From: JAFAXD01 sp963816775
GTDB taxonomy: Bacteria; Pseudomonadota; Alphaproteobacteria; Rhizobiales; Xanthobacteraceae
Reading direction: 5' to 3'
DNA: 64,000 nt
Assembly (NCBI GenBank): GCA_963816775.1
Contig: CAWFLX010000030.1
Span: 62,001 to 126,000, forward strand
Shown here: positions 1 through 9,119 of the stretch, one piece after another
Position numbering within the stretch: position 1 is the stretch's first letter
Layout: the number at the start of each line of letters is the position of its first letter
Made by a program: the position numbers and the translations under genes
The notes under the pieces: model-generated
Told to the model about the DNA's origin: nothing
Databases searched by the model: none
Seen by the model: the letters and a program-made list of their open reading frames with translations, nothing else

Positions 1-960
1 CTGGTGGGCCGGCTCGAGACGCCGCGCCCGCTCCCGAACTCGATCTCGGAGGCTGTTCTCAAGAAGAAGGCGGTGGCAACCGCCGCAATGCTTGCACTCG
101 CAGTGGGGCTTGGTGTTGCAGCGGTGTTGGGCTCAGCCACGCGGGCAACGGCCGCCGAAGGGCCAGAGCCGCCGCAGCAAAAGTGGTCATTCTGGGGGCC
201 GTTCGGCGTGTACGACACCGGCCAGCTGCAGCGTGGCTTCAAGGTCTACCGTGAGGTCTGCCAGGCCTGTCACGGGTTGAAACTGGTGGCGTTCGGCAGC
301 CTTGCCGAACCAGGTGGACCTGGATTTACCCCGGCCCAGGTCGCCGCAATCGCCGCCGAGTACAAGGTCAAGGCCGAGCCCAACGAGCAGGGCGAGGTGC
401 TGGAGCGGCCGGCGCGGCCGGCCGACTATTTTCCGTCACCGTTTCCCAACGAACAGGCCGCGCGCGCTGCCAACGGCGGCGCGCTGCCGCCCGACATGTC
501 GGTGCTCGCCAAGGCGCGCGCGTTCGAGCGCGGGTTTCCGTGGTTCATCTTCGACATCTTCACGCAGTACGTCGAAGAGGGGCCCGACTATATTCATGCG
601 ATTCTGACCGGCTATGAGGATCCGCCGCCCGGCTTCAAGATGCCGTCGCCGAACTCGAGCTACAACAAATACTTTCCGGGCCATGCGATCGGCATGCCGA
701 AGCCGCTGTCGGACGGTCAGGTGAGCTACACGGACGGCGCCAAGGAAACAGTCGATCAATACGCCAAGGACAGCGCAGCGTTCCTAATGTGGGCGGCAGA
801 GCCGCATCAGGACGCGCGCAAGCGGATCGGAATGCAGGTCTTCATCTTTCTGATCGTTCTGTCGGTGCTGCTCTATTTCACCAAGAAGAAAGTGTGGCAC
901 GACATCGAAAAGCCGGGCGAGATCGCGAAAGGGCAGAATCCGCGCGCCACCACGACCTGA
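1..960 (+). CDS. fbcH: Cytochrome c1 domain, 3' part of a probable cytochrome b/c1 fusion (partial)
   Basis: Cytochrome c1 of the bc1 complex, which passes electrons from the Rieske protein to soluble or membrane cytochrome c. The frame is open through base 1. Counting from the GTG at base 4, the haem-binding CQACH is at residues 86-90, the likely axial Met is in GMPKPL near residue 231, and a single membrane anchor lies near the C-terminus, followed by lysines. The first residues (GRLETPRPLPNSI) look like the end of cytochrome b followed by the linker and internal signal segment seen in Bradyrhizobium-type FbcH, where b and c1 are one polyprotein. That makes this the C-terminal half of such a fusion; a free-standing c1 gene starting at base 4 is less likely. 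The start lies outside the window. Confidence 0.9.
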   Translation: MVGRLETPRPLPNSISEAVLKKKAVATAAMLALAVGLGVAAVLGSATRATAAEGPEPPQQKWSFWGPFGVYDTGQLQRGFKVYREVCQACHGLKLVAFGSLAEPGGPGFTPAQVAAIAAEYKVKAEPNEQGEVLERPARPADYFPSPFPNEQAARAANGGALPPDMSVLAKARAFERGFPWFIFDIFTQYVEEGPDYIHAILTGYEDPPPGFKMPSPNSSYNKYFPGHAIGMPKPLSDGQVSYTDGAKETVDQYAKDSAAFLMWAAEPHQDARKRIGMQVFIFLIVLSVLLYFTKKKVWHDIEKPGEIAKGQNPRATTT

Positions 961-1056
961 TGCACACTGCTGCCGTGGGTTCGGCTCGAACGCCGTTCGG
1001 GCACCAGCAACTCAACAAATGATCGTGCCGAGCCCGGTGACGTGCAGGCGGAGCGT

Positions 1057-1935
1057 ATGACCAAGTGTGTCCTCGGAATCATCGGCGGTTCGGGCATCTA
1101 TGACCTGCCCGGGCTCGCGAACGTGCGCCACCAGGCCGTCGCGAGCCCCTGGGGCGAGCCATCGGCCCAGATCCTCACCGGCGAGATCGCGGGGCTGCCG
1201 GTCGTATTCATGCCGCGTCACGATCGCGGCCACCGTCTTTCGCCATCGGACATCAACTACCGCGCCAACATCGACGTGCTCAAACGGGTCGGGGTCACCG
1301 ATCTGATCTCGCTCTCCGCCTGTGGTTCGTTCAAGCCGGAGCTGCCGCCGGGGACGTTCGTGCTGGTCGACCAGTTCGTCGATCGCACGTACAAACGCGA
1401 GAGCTCGTTCTTCGGTAAAGGGCTGGTCGCGCACGTGTCGATGGCGCACCCGGTGTCGCCACGCCTGCGCATCCATCTCGCCGCCGCGGCGGCGGCTGAA
1501 GGCCTCGACGTTGTGCGCGACGGCACCTACGTGTGCATCGAAGGACCGCAGTTCTCCACCTTGGCGGAAAGTCTGACCTACAAGAACCTGGGCTACTCGG
1601 TGATCGGCATGACCAACATGCCGGAGGCGAAGCTCGCGCGCGAAGCCGAGCTCTGCTATGCGACCGTCGCCATGGTCACCGATTTCGATTGCTGGCACCC
1701 CGACCACGACGCCGTCACGGTTCAGGACATCATCAAGGTGCTCACCGCCAATGCCGACAAGGCAAAACGGCTGGTCGCGCGCCTGGCGCAGGTGCTGCCG
1801 CGCGAACACGAGCCGTGCCCGATCGGCTCCGACCGTGCGCTCGAGACCGCGCTGATCACCGCGCCCGAGGCCCGCGATCCCGCAATGATCAAAAAGCTCG
1901 ACGCGGTGGCCGGGCGGGTCCTGCGAGGCAAGTAG
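1057..1935 (+). CDS. mtnP: S-methyl-5'-thioadenosine phosphorylase
   Basis: Phosphorolysis of methylthioadenosine to adenine and methylthioribose-1-phosphate in methionine salvage. The N-terminal GIIGGSGIYDLPGL, the PRHDRGH phosphate-binding loop, the CIEGPQFST motif and the GMTNMPEAKLAREAELCYA segment are typical of the MTAP/PNP-II family, and the length (292 aa) is normal. I chose the ATG at 1057 because the family motif follows at once; an in-frame GTG at 1042 would add five residues. The next gene, apt, uses the adenine released here, so the pair forms a purine/methionine salvage unit. Confidence 0.93.
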   Translation: MTKCVLGIIGGSGIYDLPGLANVRHQAVASPWGEPSAQILTGEIAGLPVVFMPRHDRGHRLSPSDINYRANIDVLKRVGVTDLISLSACGSFKPELPPGTFVLVDQFVDRTYKRESSFFGKGLVAHVSMAHPVSPRLRIHLAAAAAAEGLDVVRDGTYVCIEGPQFSTLAESLTYKNLGYSVIGMTNMPEAKLAREAELCYATVAMVTDFDCWHPDHDAVTVQDIIKVLTANADKAKRLVARLAQVLPREHEPCPIGSDRALETALITAPEARDPAMIKKLDAVAGRVLRGK

Positions 1936-2020
1936 GCGGATTTCACTGGCGCCTTATCCACGCTACAGTCCCCGCGCCGATCCTTCTCCCGCGCCTGCGA
2001 AACGCGCCCCTGCCGAGTTG

Positions 2021-2572
2021 ATGATGAGCAACCCTGTCCTCGAACACGATCTCAAAGCCGCAATTCGTACGATCCCGGACTATCCCAAACCCGGGATCTT
2101 GTTCCGCGACATCACGACCCTGCTCGGGGACGCGCGCGCATTTCGGCGCGCAGTCGACGAACTCGTGCAACCGTGGGCGGGAGGCAAGATCGACAAGGTG
2201 GCGGGAATCGAGGCACGTGGGTTCATTCTCGGCGGCGCGGTCGCGCATCAGGTTTCCGCGGGGTTCATTCCGATCCGCAAGAAGGGCAAACTCCCGCACA
2301 AGCGCGTGAGCATTGCCTATTCGCTCGAGTACGGGCTCGACGAGATGGAAATTCACGAGGACGCGGTCGTGAAGGGCGAGCGGGTGATCGTGGTCGATGA
2401 TCTGGTGGCGACCGGCGGAACCGCCGAGGGCGCGGTGAAGCTCCTGCGCCAGATGGGAGCCCAGGTGCTGGCCGCCTGTTTCATCATCGATCTGCCGGAA
2501 CTCGGCGGCGCCGACAAGATCCGCAATCTCGACGTTCCGGTGCGGACGTTGATCAGCTTCGAAGGGCACTGA
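2021..2572 (+). CDS. apt: Adenine phosphoribosyltransferase
   Basis: Converts adenine and PRPP to AMP in the cytoplasm. The sequence has PDYPKPGILFRDIT near the N-terminus, the GIEARGFILG substrate loop, and the PRPP motif VIVVDDLVATGGTA near residues 125-138. Length (about 183 aa) is normal. Starts at ATG 2021, ATG 2024 or TTG 2018 are all possible; I prefer 2021. It lies 85 bp downstream of mtnP on the same strand and probably consumes the adenine made by MtnP. The stop is 10 bp from the convergent P-loop gene. Confidence 0.93.
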   Translation: MMSNPVLEHDLKAAIRTIPDYPKPGILFRDITTLLGDARAFRRAVDELVQPWAGGKIDKVAGIEARGFILGGAVAHQVSAGFIPIRKKGKLPHKRVSIAYSLEYGLDEMEIHEDAVVKGERVIVVDDLVATGGTAEGAVKLLRQMGAQVLAACFIIDLPELGGADKIRNLDVPVRTLISFEGH

Positions 2573-2582
2573 CCGGATCGGC

Positions 2583-3308
2583 TCAGTCGCCTCTAAACGA
2601 CGAGTTCAGATCGGTCGCCAGCAAGGCGAGGTCGAGTTCGCGCAACTGGCGAAAGCAATGGCGCAACCAGTCGCCGAGTTCGTTCCACTGATCGTCCGGA
2701 AGGTCGTACTGCACGCGCTTATAGAGATCAGCAAACGAACAGGGTCGTTGTTCGCACACCGCCTGCAGGTCGGCCGAGAGCGGCGGGATTTTGAGTAGCG
2801 GCGCTCCGCCGAGACTCGGCGGCAGCGGTCCGAGAGCGTCGCCCTGGGTCACCGCTTCATTGTCGACGGGTACGAACGCGAAGCCCGGAAATTGCTCCCG
2901 TAGGATCGCGTAGGCGCGCGCCGAAACGTCGTCGGGTGTCGCGACAAACAGCACGACCGGCTTGATTTGCCGGCGCGCCGCCTCGGCCGCGAAATCGACA
3001 TCGCGCATGATCACGAACAAGGGGGCAAGGGCGAGGTGGCCTACATCCACGACCTTCGGAGCACCGTCATCACTCGCAAGCCGCTCGAACAGGGCCATCT
3101 GGCCGCGAATGTCCGCGATCGAGGCCGGCGTTGTGAACTCGGGCAGGAACTCCGCCAGTGCCAGCCCGTCGGAGCCGAGGTCAAAGGCGGCCACGGGCCG
3201 ATCGTTGGCGTGTTGAAATTCGACGCATAAACGCGCCGTCAGCGTTTTGCCGACCCCAGGGCGCGCGGAGCATACGAAGAAGAGGTTTGTCGGGCGGCCC
3301 ACGGCCAT
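2583..3308 (-). CDS. Conserved P-loop NTPase-like protein (ParA/MinD-like N-terminus)
   Basis: A 241-residue protein with a Walker A loop, ARPGVGKT, near residues 15-22 directly after the first beta strand. The following residues (FDLGSDGLALAEFLPEF) have the layout of a SIMIBI/ParA-like fold, and a second hydrophobic strand, KPVVLFVATPDD, occurs mid-protein. There is no clear deviant Walker lysine and no partner ParB. I do not recognise a named family. It lies downstream of lemA and the M48 protease on the same strand, separated from the protease by 187 bp, so co-transcription is possible but not shown. Confidence 0.72.
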   Translation of the reverse strand: MAVGRPTNLFFVCSARPGVGKTLTARLCVEFQHANDRPVAAFDLGSDGLALAEFLPEFTTPASIADIRGQMALFERLASDDGAPKVVDVGHLALAPLFVIMRDVDFAAEAARRQIKPVVLFVATPDDVSARAYAILREQFPGFAFVPVDNEAVTQGDALGPLPPSLGGAPLLKIPPLSADLQAVCEQRPCSFADLYKRVQYDLPDDQWNELGDWLRHCFRQLRELDLALLATDLNSSFRGD

Positions 3309-3389
3309 CCTCGTGCCAAGTCCGCCAAAGACATGAACACGCCCCGAGCAGAATCAGGGACGCGTCCGGGAACAACGATCAGACCACGC

Positions 3390-3426
3390 TCGAAATCAGA
3401 CAATCAAGTCAGAAAAGCGTCTGATT
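3390..3426. promoter_or_regulatory. Small inverted repeat between protease and P-loop gene
   Basis: AATCAGAC (3394-3401) and GTCTGATT (3419-3426) form an 8-bp inverted repeat with a 17-nt spacer. It lies between the M48 stop and the P-loop start. It could be an operator or a weak attenuator. There is no T-run, so a factor-independent terminator is unlikely. Confidence 0.3.
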
Positions 3427-3495
3427 CGGTCGTATTTCACGCGCTCGCCACATCCTCGGCGATGGACCTGCGCGGTAGTGCACCGGGCCATCCCT

Positions 3496-4647
3496 TCACC
3501 CGTCCGGCCGCGTTCCCCACGGACCGGATGGCGCGATCGGTGATCGAGAGGGGAGAAACGGTTTCTCGGCCGTCCCCGATTGCGACCACGGTCCCTCGAC
3601 CGCCGGCTGGTCGGGCGCGTCGCCCCCCGATTCCCCGGCCGGCGGCTCCTGCGGCGGCGCCAATTCGATCGGTCCCGGATCGTGGCCGCCGGCGAAGCGA
3701 ACCAGCCGGTCGACCCGGTTCGCCACGGACGGATGCGTCGAGAACAGGTCGGAAAAGCCGCTGCGCGGGTTGTCGACGCACATCTCCATGACGGCCGACG
3801 TCGCGTCCGGCAGCTCGCCGCGGCCCTCGATCTTGCGCAGCGCCATGATCATGGCATCGGGGTTCTTGGTCAGCTCGACCGAGCCGGCGTCGGCCAGGAA
3901 TTCACGCGAGCGCGACAGCGCGAGGCGGATCACCAGCGACAGCACCCAGGCGACCACGATCAGCACGACGGCGATCAGGATCGCGATCCCGAACCCACCG
4001 CGGCCGCGATCTGCGCTGTCGCCGCCGCGACTGCGGAATCGGAATGCTCCGTTGAACCAAAGCCGAAACATGAGTTCGGCTGCAAACGACACCACGCCCG
4101 CGATGATCACCGCGATCACCAGCATACGAACGTCGCCGTTGCGGATGTGCGTGAGCTCGTGGCCGAGCACGGCTTCGATCTCCTGGTCGTTGAGCGCCGC
4201 CAGCAGTCCGGTCGTGACCGTGATCGAATATTGTCTTTGGTTCATGCCGGTCGCAAACGCGTTGAGCGCCGAGCTCTCCATCAGTTTGAGCTTCGGCATC
4301 GAAATGCCGCGCGAGATGCAAAGATTTTCCAGCAGGTTGTAGAGGCGCGGCTGCTCGGCACGGGTCACTTCGTGTCCACCCGTGACGGCATCGATCATCG
4401 ATTGGTGAAAATAGTAGGCAATCGCGATCCAGATCGCACTGCCGATCGTCGCAAACGGCGCTGCCGCCAAAAAGTCCTGCCAGGCGCGACGCAAATACCA
4501 GTCGGCCGAAGCATCGTACGACAATGCTTCGCCCGCGAGCGCGCCGGCGTAAACGAGCACGTAGACGAGGACGAACAGTCCGACGAGCAGCGCGATCGAG
4601 CGGCGCTTGTTGGACTGGATATGCGTATAGAGGCCGTATGCAGCCAT
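3496..4647 (-). CDS. M48 family membrane metalloprotease (HtpX-like)
   Basis: A membrane zinc protease. Two transmembrane segments lie at about residues 17-37 and 63-80. The zinc motif HELTH is at residues 163-167, with the third ligand probably Glu249 in SREFLADAGS. Two further membrane segments lie between them (about 175-197 and 219-244). The C-terminal ~40 residues are Pro/Gly rich and probably disordered. It directly follows lemA on the same strand; LemA-M48 pairs are common and suggest a joint membrane or envelope quality-control role. It is longer than E. coli HtpX (about 290 aa) because of the tail and insertions. Confidence 0.88.
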   Translation of the reverse strand: MAAYGLYTHIQSNKRRSIALLVGLFVLVYVLVYAGALAGEALSYDASADWYLRRAWQDFLAAAPFATIGSAIWIAIAYYFHQSMIDAVTGGHEVTRAEQPRLYNLLENLCISRGISMPKLKLMESSALNAFATGMNQRQYSITVTTGLLAALNDQEIEAVLGHELTHIRNGDVRMLVIAVIIAGVVSFAAELMFRLWFNGAFRFRSRGGDSADRGRGGFGIAILIAVVLIVVAWVLSLVIRLALSRSREFLADAGSVELTKNPDAMIMALRKIEGRGELPDATSAVMEMCVDNPRSGFSDLFSTHPSVANRVDRLVRFAGGHDPGPIELAPPQEPPAGESGGDAPDQPAVEGPWSQSGTAEKPFLPSRSPIAPSGPWGTRPDG

Positions 4648-4699
4648 GGCGCAAATCAGTCGTCAGGACAACTCCCGACGCCTGACCCCTGTGTCCTGG

Positions 4700-5263
4700 T
4701 CAGAACTTGACCTGCGGCGCCTGCTCGAGGGTCTTTCTGTCCTCGCCGAGATCGAAGAACTGCTTCGGGTGGAAACCGAAGCTCGATGCGAACAACGCGG
4801 CCGGAAACTGCTGGATCCCTGAATTGTATTCGCTGACCGCATTGTTGAAGAAACGGCGCGAGGCGGCGAGCTTGTTTTCAATATCGCCCAGCTCGGTTTG
4901 CAGCTGCATGAAGTTGGCGCTGGCCTTGAGGTCGGGATAGGACTCGGCGAGCGCAAACAATTGTCGCAGCGCCCCGGTCAGCATGTTTTCGGCGGCGACC
5001 TTCTGATCGGGCCCTTGCGCGCTGATCGCGGCATTGCGGGCCTTCACCACCGCCTCGAGCGTGCCGCGCTCGTGTCCAGCATAGCCCTTCACCGCTTCGA
5101 CCAGATTCGGAATAAGATCGTGACGTTGGCGCAGCTGCACGTCGATGTCGGCGAAGGCCTGGTTGGTGCGCTGGGCCATCGCCACCAGGTTGTTGTAGAT
5201 CGTGACCGCCCAAAGGGCGACCACCACGATGACGCCGAGGATGATCCAGCCGGTGGTAGACAT
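4700..5263 (-). CDS. lemA: LemA family protein
   Basis: A 187-residue protein with an N-terminal membrane anchor (residues 5-24), then the helical LemA domain with YNNLV, QRHDLIPNLV and AVVKARNAA motifs, and a C-terminal FNNAVSEYN segment that is the family hallmark. The domain after the anchor is predicted to face outward. It sits immediately upstream of the M48 protease (52 bp between stop and start) and is probably transcribed with it. The molecular function of the family is not settled. Confidence 0.92.
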   Translation of the reverse strand: MSTTGWIILGVIVVVALWAVTIYNNLVAMAQRTNQAFADIDVQLRQRHDLIPNLVEAVKGYAGHERGTLEAVVKARNAAISAQGPDQKVAAENMLTGALRQLFALAESYPDLKASANFMQLQTELGDIENKLAASRRFFNNAVSEYNSGIQQFPAALFASSFGFHPKQFFDLGEDRKTLEQAPQVKF

Positions 5264-5417
5264 GGGGGCTCCTTGGAGTAAGCCGCGGGCAGGGCAAAAC
5301 CGGGCACGTCCGCCAGCATAGCGTCCGCCGAACCGATCGGCACGCCCGGCGCGGCGCCCAGTTGTCAGGGCCCCGCCACCGGTGTCAATCGCTGCGGCCG
5401 GGACTTCCGCGATTTCT

Positions 5418-8400
5418 CTAGACCGCCTCGCGCAACTTGACGGCGTCTTCCAGATCGACCGAGACGAGCTGCGAGATGCCGCGCTCGGCCATGGTGACCC
5501 CGAACAGGCAATTCATGCGCGCCATGGTGATCGGGTTGTGGGTAATGATGACAAACCGGGTGTCGGTCGCGCGCGCCATTTCGTCCAGCAGGTCGCAGAA
5601 CCGATCGACGTTGTGATCGTCGAGCGGTGCGTCGACCTCGTCCAGCACGCACACGGGGGCTGGGTTGGTCAGGAACACGGCGAAGATGAGCGCGAGAGCG
5701 GTGAGCGCCTGCTCGCCGCCGGACAACAGCGAGAGCGTGGCGGGTTTCTTGCCGGGTGGTTTCGCCAGAATGTCGAGACCGGCCTCCAGTGGATCTTCGT
5801 TTTCAACGAGTTGCAGCTCCGCGGTACCGCCATTGAACAGGCTCGTGAACAGCCGCTGGAAATGCTCGTTGACGATCTTGAACGATGCGGTCAACCGCTC
5901 GCGTGCTTCGCGGTTGAGGTTCTGGATGCCTTGCCGCAGCCGCTTGATCGCCTCGACCAGATCGTCGCGTTCGGACGTGAGCGTGGCGTGCTGCGTCTCA
6001 ACCTCGCGCAACTCCTCCTCGGCCCGCAGGTTGACGGCGCCGAGGCGCTCGCGTTCGCGTCGCAGCCGCTCGAGTCGCGCCTCCGCATCGGCCACGTCGG
6101 GGAGCGCCGCTCCAGGCTCAATTTCCGCCAGGGCCGCGACGGCGTCGGGCTCGATCTCGAGGGCCTCGCGGATTTCGTGCGCCACGTCGGCCACCCGGCG
6201 CTTGGCGGCTTCATGGCGTTCCTCCGCGCGGATCTGATCCTCGCGTGCGGCACTCATCGCTTCGAGCGCCGCGCGCGCCGCCCGGTCGGCTTCGGCAAGC
6301 GCGGTCTCGGCGGCCGCGAGCGCATCGGCGGCCGCGCGCCGCGCGCTTTCGCCCGCCTCGATTTCGTCGATCAGTGCCCGCCGCTTCTCCGCAAATGCCT
6401 GGGGGGCCTGCTCAAGGCTCGCGCGTTCCTGCTGCGCTTCGGTGGTGCGGGTTTGCAGCACCGCGATCTGCGCCACCGCCGCACTCTCGCGCTCGCGCCA
6501 GGCATCGGCGTCGGCGGCGATCGATGCGATGCGCCGCCCGGCGAGCTCGACTTCGCGCGCCATCGCCTGGGCTTGCGCACGCACGTCCGAGACCGCGGTG
6601 CGATCGTTTGCGACCTTGTTGCGGACCTCGGCCAGATCCGCGTTGAGTCCATCGAGCGCCGGAAGCCCCGCAAGCGCGCTTGCGCTTTGATCACGACGCG
6701 CCTCGCTGTCGGCGAGCGCCGCAGTAAGCCGGCTCTTCGCCTCACCGAGTGCGGACTGCCGCGCCGCGCCGCGGGCGAGTTCGCGCTCCGCGGCGGAGTG
6801 GCGCTCGCGCGCCGTATCGGCGGCATGTTGGCGCTCGCGCCAGTGCGTGCGCGCCGATGCCTCGGCTTGCGCGGCCTGCGCGACCTCGGCCTCGGCCGCG
6901 CCGACTGCGTTGCGGCGATTCTCGAGCTCGGTTCGGGCGGCCCCCAGTTCCTGTTCGATGTCTCTCAGTCGGTTGCGTTCGGCGAGGCGGCGCGCCGCGC
7001 CGGTCGGCGCGTTGGCGGCCACCCAGAAGCCATCCCAACGCCAGAGATCGCCCTCGCGCGACACCAGCCGCTGGCCCGGCTTGAGCAATTTGGCGAGCTG
7101 CGCGCCGTCGGCCCGCGACACGACCCCGATCTGCGCGAGCCTGCGTGCGAGCTCGGGCGGTGCGACGACGTGCGTCGCCAGCGGTTCTGCGCCAGACGGA
7201 AGAGCGGGATCGCCGTCGGCCGCAGCGCCCGCCCAGCGCAGAGGTGCATTGGCGTCGATCGGAGCGTCGAGATCATCGCCGAGTGCGCCGCCAAGGGCGG
7301 CCTCGAAGCCTTTCTCGACAGTGAGCAGGTCGATGACCGGCGGCCACATGCTCTTGGCGTCGACGTGCAGGACCTTCGCCAGGGTGCGCGCTTCGGTTTC
7401 CAACCGATTCACCCGCCGTTCGGCCTCTGCCAACGGTTGGCGCGCCACGTCGAGGGCCTGCCGGGTCGCAGAATGCGCCGCCTCGGCGCGCAGGGTCGCG
7501 GCCTCCGCAGCCTCGATCTCGCTCTGCGCTTGCGCGACCGCCGTCCCCAACCCGGGCAGATCGGCGTCCGCCAGACCGCCCGCCTGCAAACGAGCCAGTT
7601 CGCCTTCGACCTCCGCGATCTCGCGCGTGGTCCTGCCGTGACGATCGTCGTGCTCACGCAATGCCGCTTCGAGCTGCGAGCGTCTGGCCGCAAGTTCGGC
7701 AACCGCACTGGTCAACTCGCCAAGCCGTTGTTCGGAACCGGCGAGCACAGCTTCGGCGGCCGCGACGCGTGCTTCGATTTCGGCACGGCGCTCGCCGCTC
7801 GCGGTCGCTTCGCGCTCGAGCGTTTCGCGTTCGGTCGCCAGCTTCGCGAGCGCCGCCTGGGCGTCCGCGACCAGCGCCTGTCCGCGTCCGATGTCGTCGG
7901 CGAGCTGAACGAGCCGCTGTCCAAGCTCCTCGATCCGCTGGGTGACGCGCGCTTCGTCGCGATCAAGCGTTTCGCGGGCAATCACGAGGCGATGCAACGC
8001 CGCGGCGGCGCGAGCCTCGTGGTCGCGCAGGTCCGGAAGTGCCGCTGCCGCGCTCGCTTGCCGGGTCGAAGCTTGGGCCTGCGCGCCGGTGCGCTCGGCC
8101 ACCACCCGCACCGCCTGATCTTGCGCGATGGCGGCGTCCGCCGCTTCCGCCTGGGCGTTGACGAAGCGGAGGTGGAACAGCGCTGCTTCGGCCGTGCGCA
8201 CCTGTTGTGACACCGTGCGATAGCGCACCGCCTGGCGGGCTTGGCGCTTCAAGGCGTCGACCTGGGTCGCAAGCTGGCCGAGCACGTCCTCGACCCGGAT
8301 CAGGTTTTGTTCGGCGGCATGCAATCGCAGCTCGGCCTCGTGACGGCGGGCGTGCAGTCCCGAAATGCCGGCCGCTTCCTCGAGCACCCGGCGGCGCTGC

Positions 8401-8873
8401 TCGGGTTTGGCCTGGATGATCTCGCCGATGCGCCCTTGATGAACGAGCGCGGGCGAACGCGCGCCCGTGGAGGCATCCGCAAATAGAATTTGGACGTCGC
8501 GGGCGCGCACCTCGCGGCCGTTGATCCGATAGGTTGAACCTTGCTCGCGCTCGATCCGCCGCGTCACGTCGAGCGTCGCCTCGCCGTTGAACTGGGCCGG
8601 GGCGGTGCGGCTCGCGTTGTCGATCCGCAGACCCACTTCAGCAGTGTTGCGGGCCGGCCGCGTGTTGTTGCCGCAGAAGATGACGTCGTCCATGTCGGCG
8701 GCGCGCATGGACTTGTGCGAGGTCTCGCCCATGACCCAGCGCAGCGCTTCGACGAGGTTGGATTTGCCGCAACCGTTGGGGCCGACGACGCCGGTCAGGC
8801 CCGGCTCGATCAGGAAATCGGTCGGCTCGACGAACGATTTGAAACCAAGCAGGCGCAAACGCGTAAGCTTCAT
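5418..8873 (-). CDS. smc: Chromosome segregation protein SMC
   Basis: Bacterial condensin ATPase, 1151 aa. The Walker A loop GPNGCGKS is at residues 31-38, followed by long Glu/Ala/Arg-rich coiled coils, a central hinge (roughly residues 500-620) and a C-terminal LSGGEQALTALAL signature with Walker B CVLDEVDAPLDD. I chose ATG 8873 because the family begins MKLTRLRLLGFKSF; in-frame residues upstream look like non-coding sequence. ScpA/ScpB are not in the window. It belongs to a minus-strand run with dsbA and dciA, an order often seen in alphaproteobacteria (from memory). Confidence 0.97.
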   Translation of the reverse strand: MKLTRLRLLGFKSFVEPTDFLIEPGLTGVVGPNGCGKSNLVEALRWVMGETSHKSMRAADMDDVIFCGNNTRPARNTAEVGLRIDNASRTAPAQFNGEATLDVTRRIEREQGSTYRINGREVRARDVQILFADASTGARSPALVHQGRIGEIIQAKPEQRRRVLEEAAGISGLHARRHEAELRLHAAEQNLIRVEDVLGQLATQVDALKRQARQAVRYRTVSQQVRTAEAALFHLRFVNAQAEAADAAIAQDQAVRVVAERTGAQAQASTRQASAAAALPDLRDHEARAAAALHRLVIARETLDRDEARVTQRIEELGQRLVQLADDIGRGQALVADAQAALAKLATERETLEREATASGERRAEIEARVAAAEAVLAGSEQRLGELTSAVAELAARRSQLEAALREHDDRHGRTTREIAEVEGELARLQAGGLADADLPGLGTAVAQAQSEIEAAEAATLRAEAAHSATRQALDVARQPLAEAERRVNRLETEARTLAKVLHVDAKSMWPPVIDLLTVEKGFEAALGGALGDDLDAPIDANAPLRWAGAAADGDPALPSGAEPLATHVVAPPELARRLAQIGVVSRADGAQLAKLLKPGQRLVSREGDLWRWDGFWVAANAPTGAARRLAERNRLRDIEQELGAARTELENRRNAVGAAEAEVAQAAQAEASARTHWRERQHAADTARERHSAAERELARGAARQSALGEAKSRLTAALADSEARRDQSASALAGLPALDGLNADLAEVRNKVANDRTAVSDVRAQAQAMAREVELAGRRIASIAADADAWRERESAAVAQIAVLQTRTTEAQQERASLEQAPQAFAEKRRALIDEIEAGESARRAAADALAAAETALAEADRAARAALEAMSAAREDQIRAEERHEAAKRRVADVAHEIREALEIEPDAVAALAEIEPGAALPDVADAEARLERLRRERERLGAVNLRAEEELREVETQHATLTSERDDLVEAIKRLRQGIQNLNREARERLTASFKIVNEHFQRLFTSLFNGGTAELQLVENEDPLEAGLDILAKPPGKKPATLSLLSGGEQALTALALIFAVFLTNPAPVCVLDEVDAPLDDHNVDRFCDLLDEMARATDTRFVIITHNPITMARMNCLFGVTMAERGISQLVSVDLEDAVKLREAV

Positions 8874-9119
8874 GAGAAAGCGCTTTCCTGGGGGCGCGCG
8901 CCATCGACCCACCGCGCCCACTCATGGCGCGGGGCGCCGCCGACGGGAATCAGCTGTCGGCTCAGGCCCCTAGGGGTCGAGGTATGCCGCATCGGGCGGC
9001 ACAATGAATCGTTCGCTGAGTCTCGGCAAGAGTTGGGGAATTGTTTTCCAAGTCTTCCGTTAACCATTTGCCGGCCGACTGCGAGGCCCCGCGCAGCGCC
9101 GCACGAAGGGGAAAAACCC
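8874..9119. other. Intergenic gap between smc and dsbA-like gene
   Basis: 246 bp with no convincing gene in any frame. A short palindrome, GCCCCTAGGGG, lies near 8967-8977. No T-run terminator is visible, so smc could be read from the upstream genes or have its own promoter here. Confidence 0.5.

Noticed and set aside
1012..1809. Long minus-strand open frame opposite the MTA phosphorylase gene
   Set aside because: It is antisense to mtnP, has no family signature and high GC makes such frames common.
5382..8210. 942-codon plus-strand frame opposite smc
   Set aside because: It is Arg/Ala/Gly biased, follows the coding strand of SMC codon by codon and lacks any domain. SMC on the minus strand has clear motifs.
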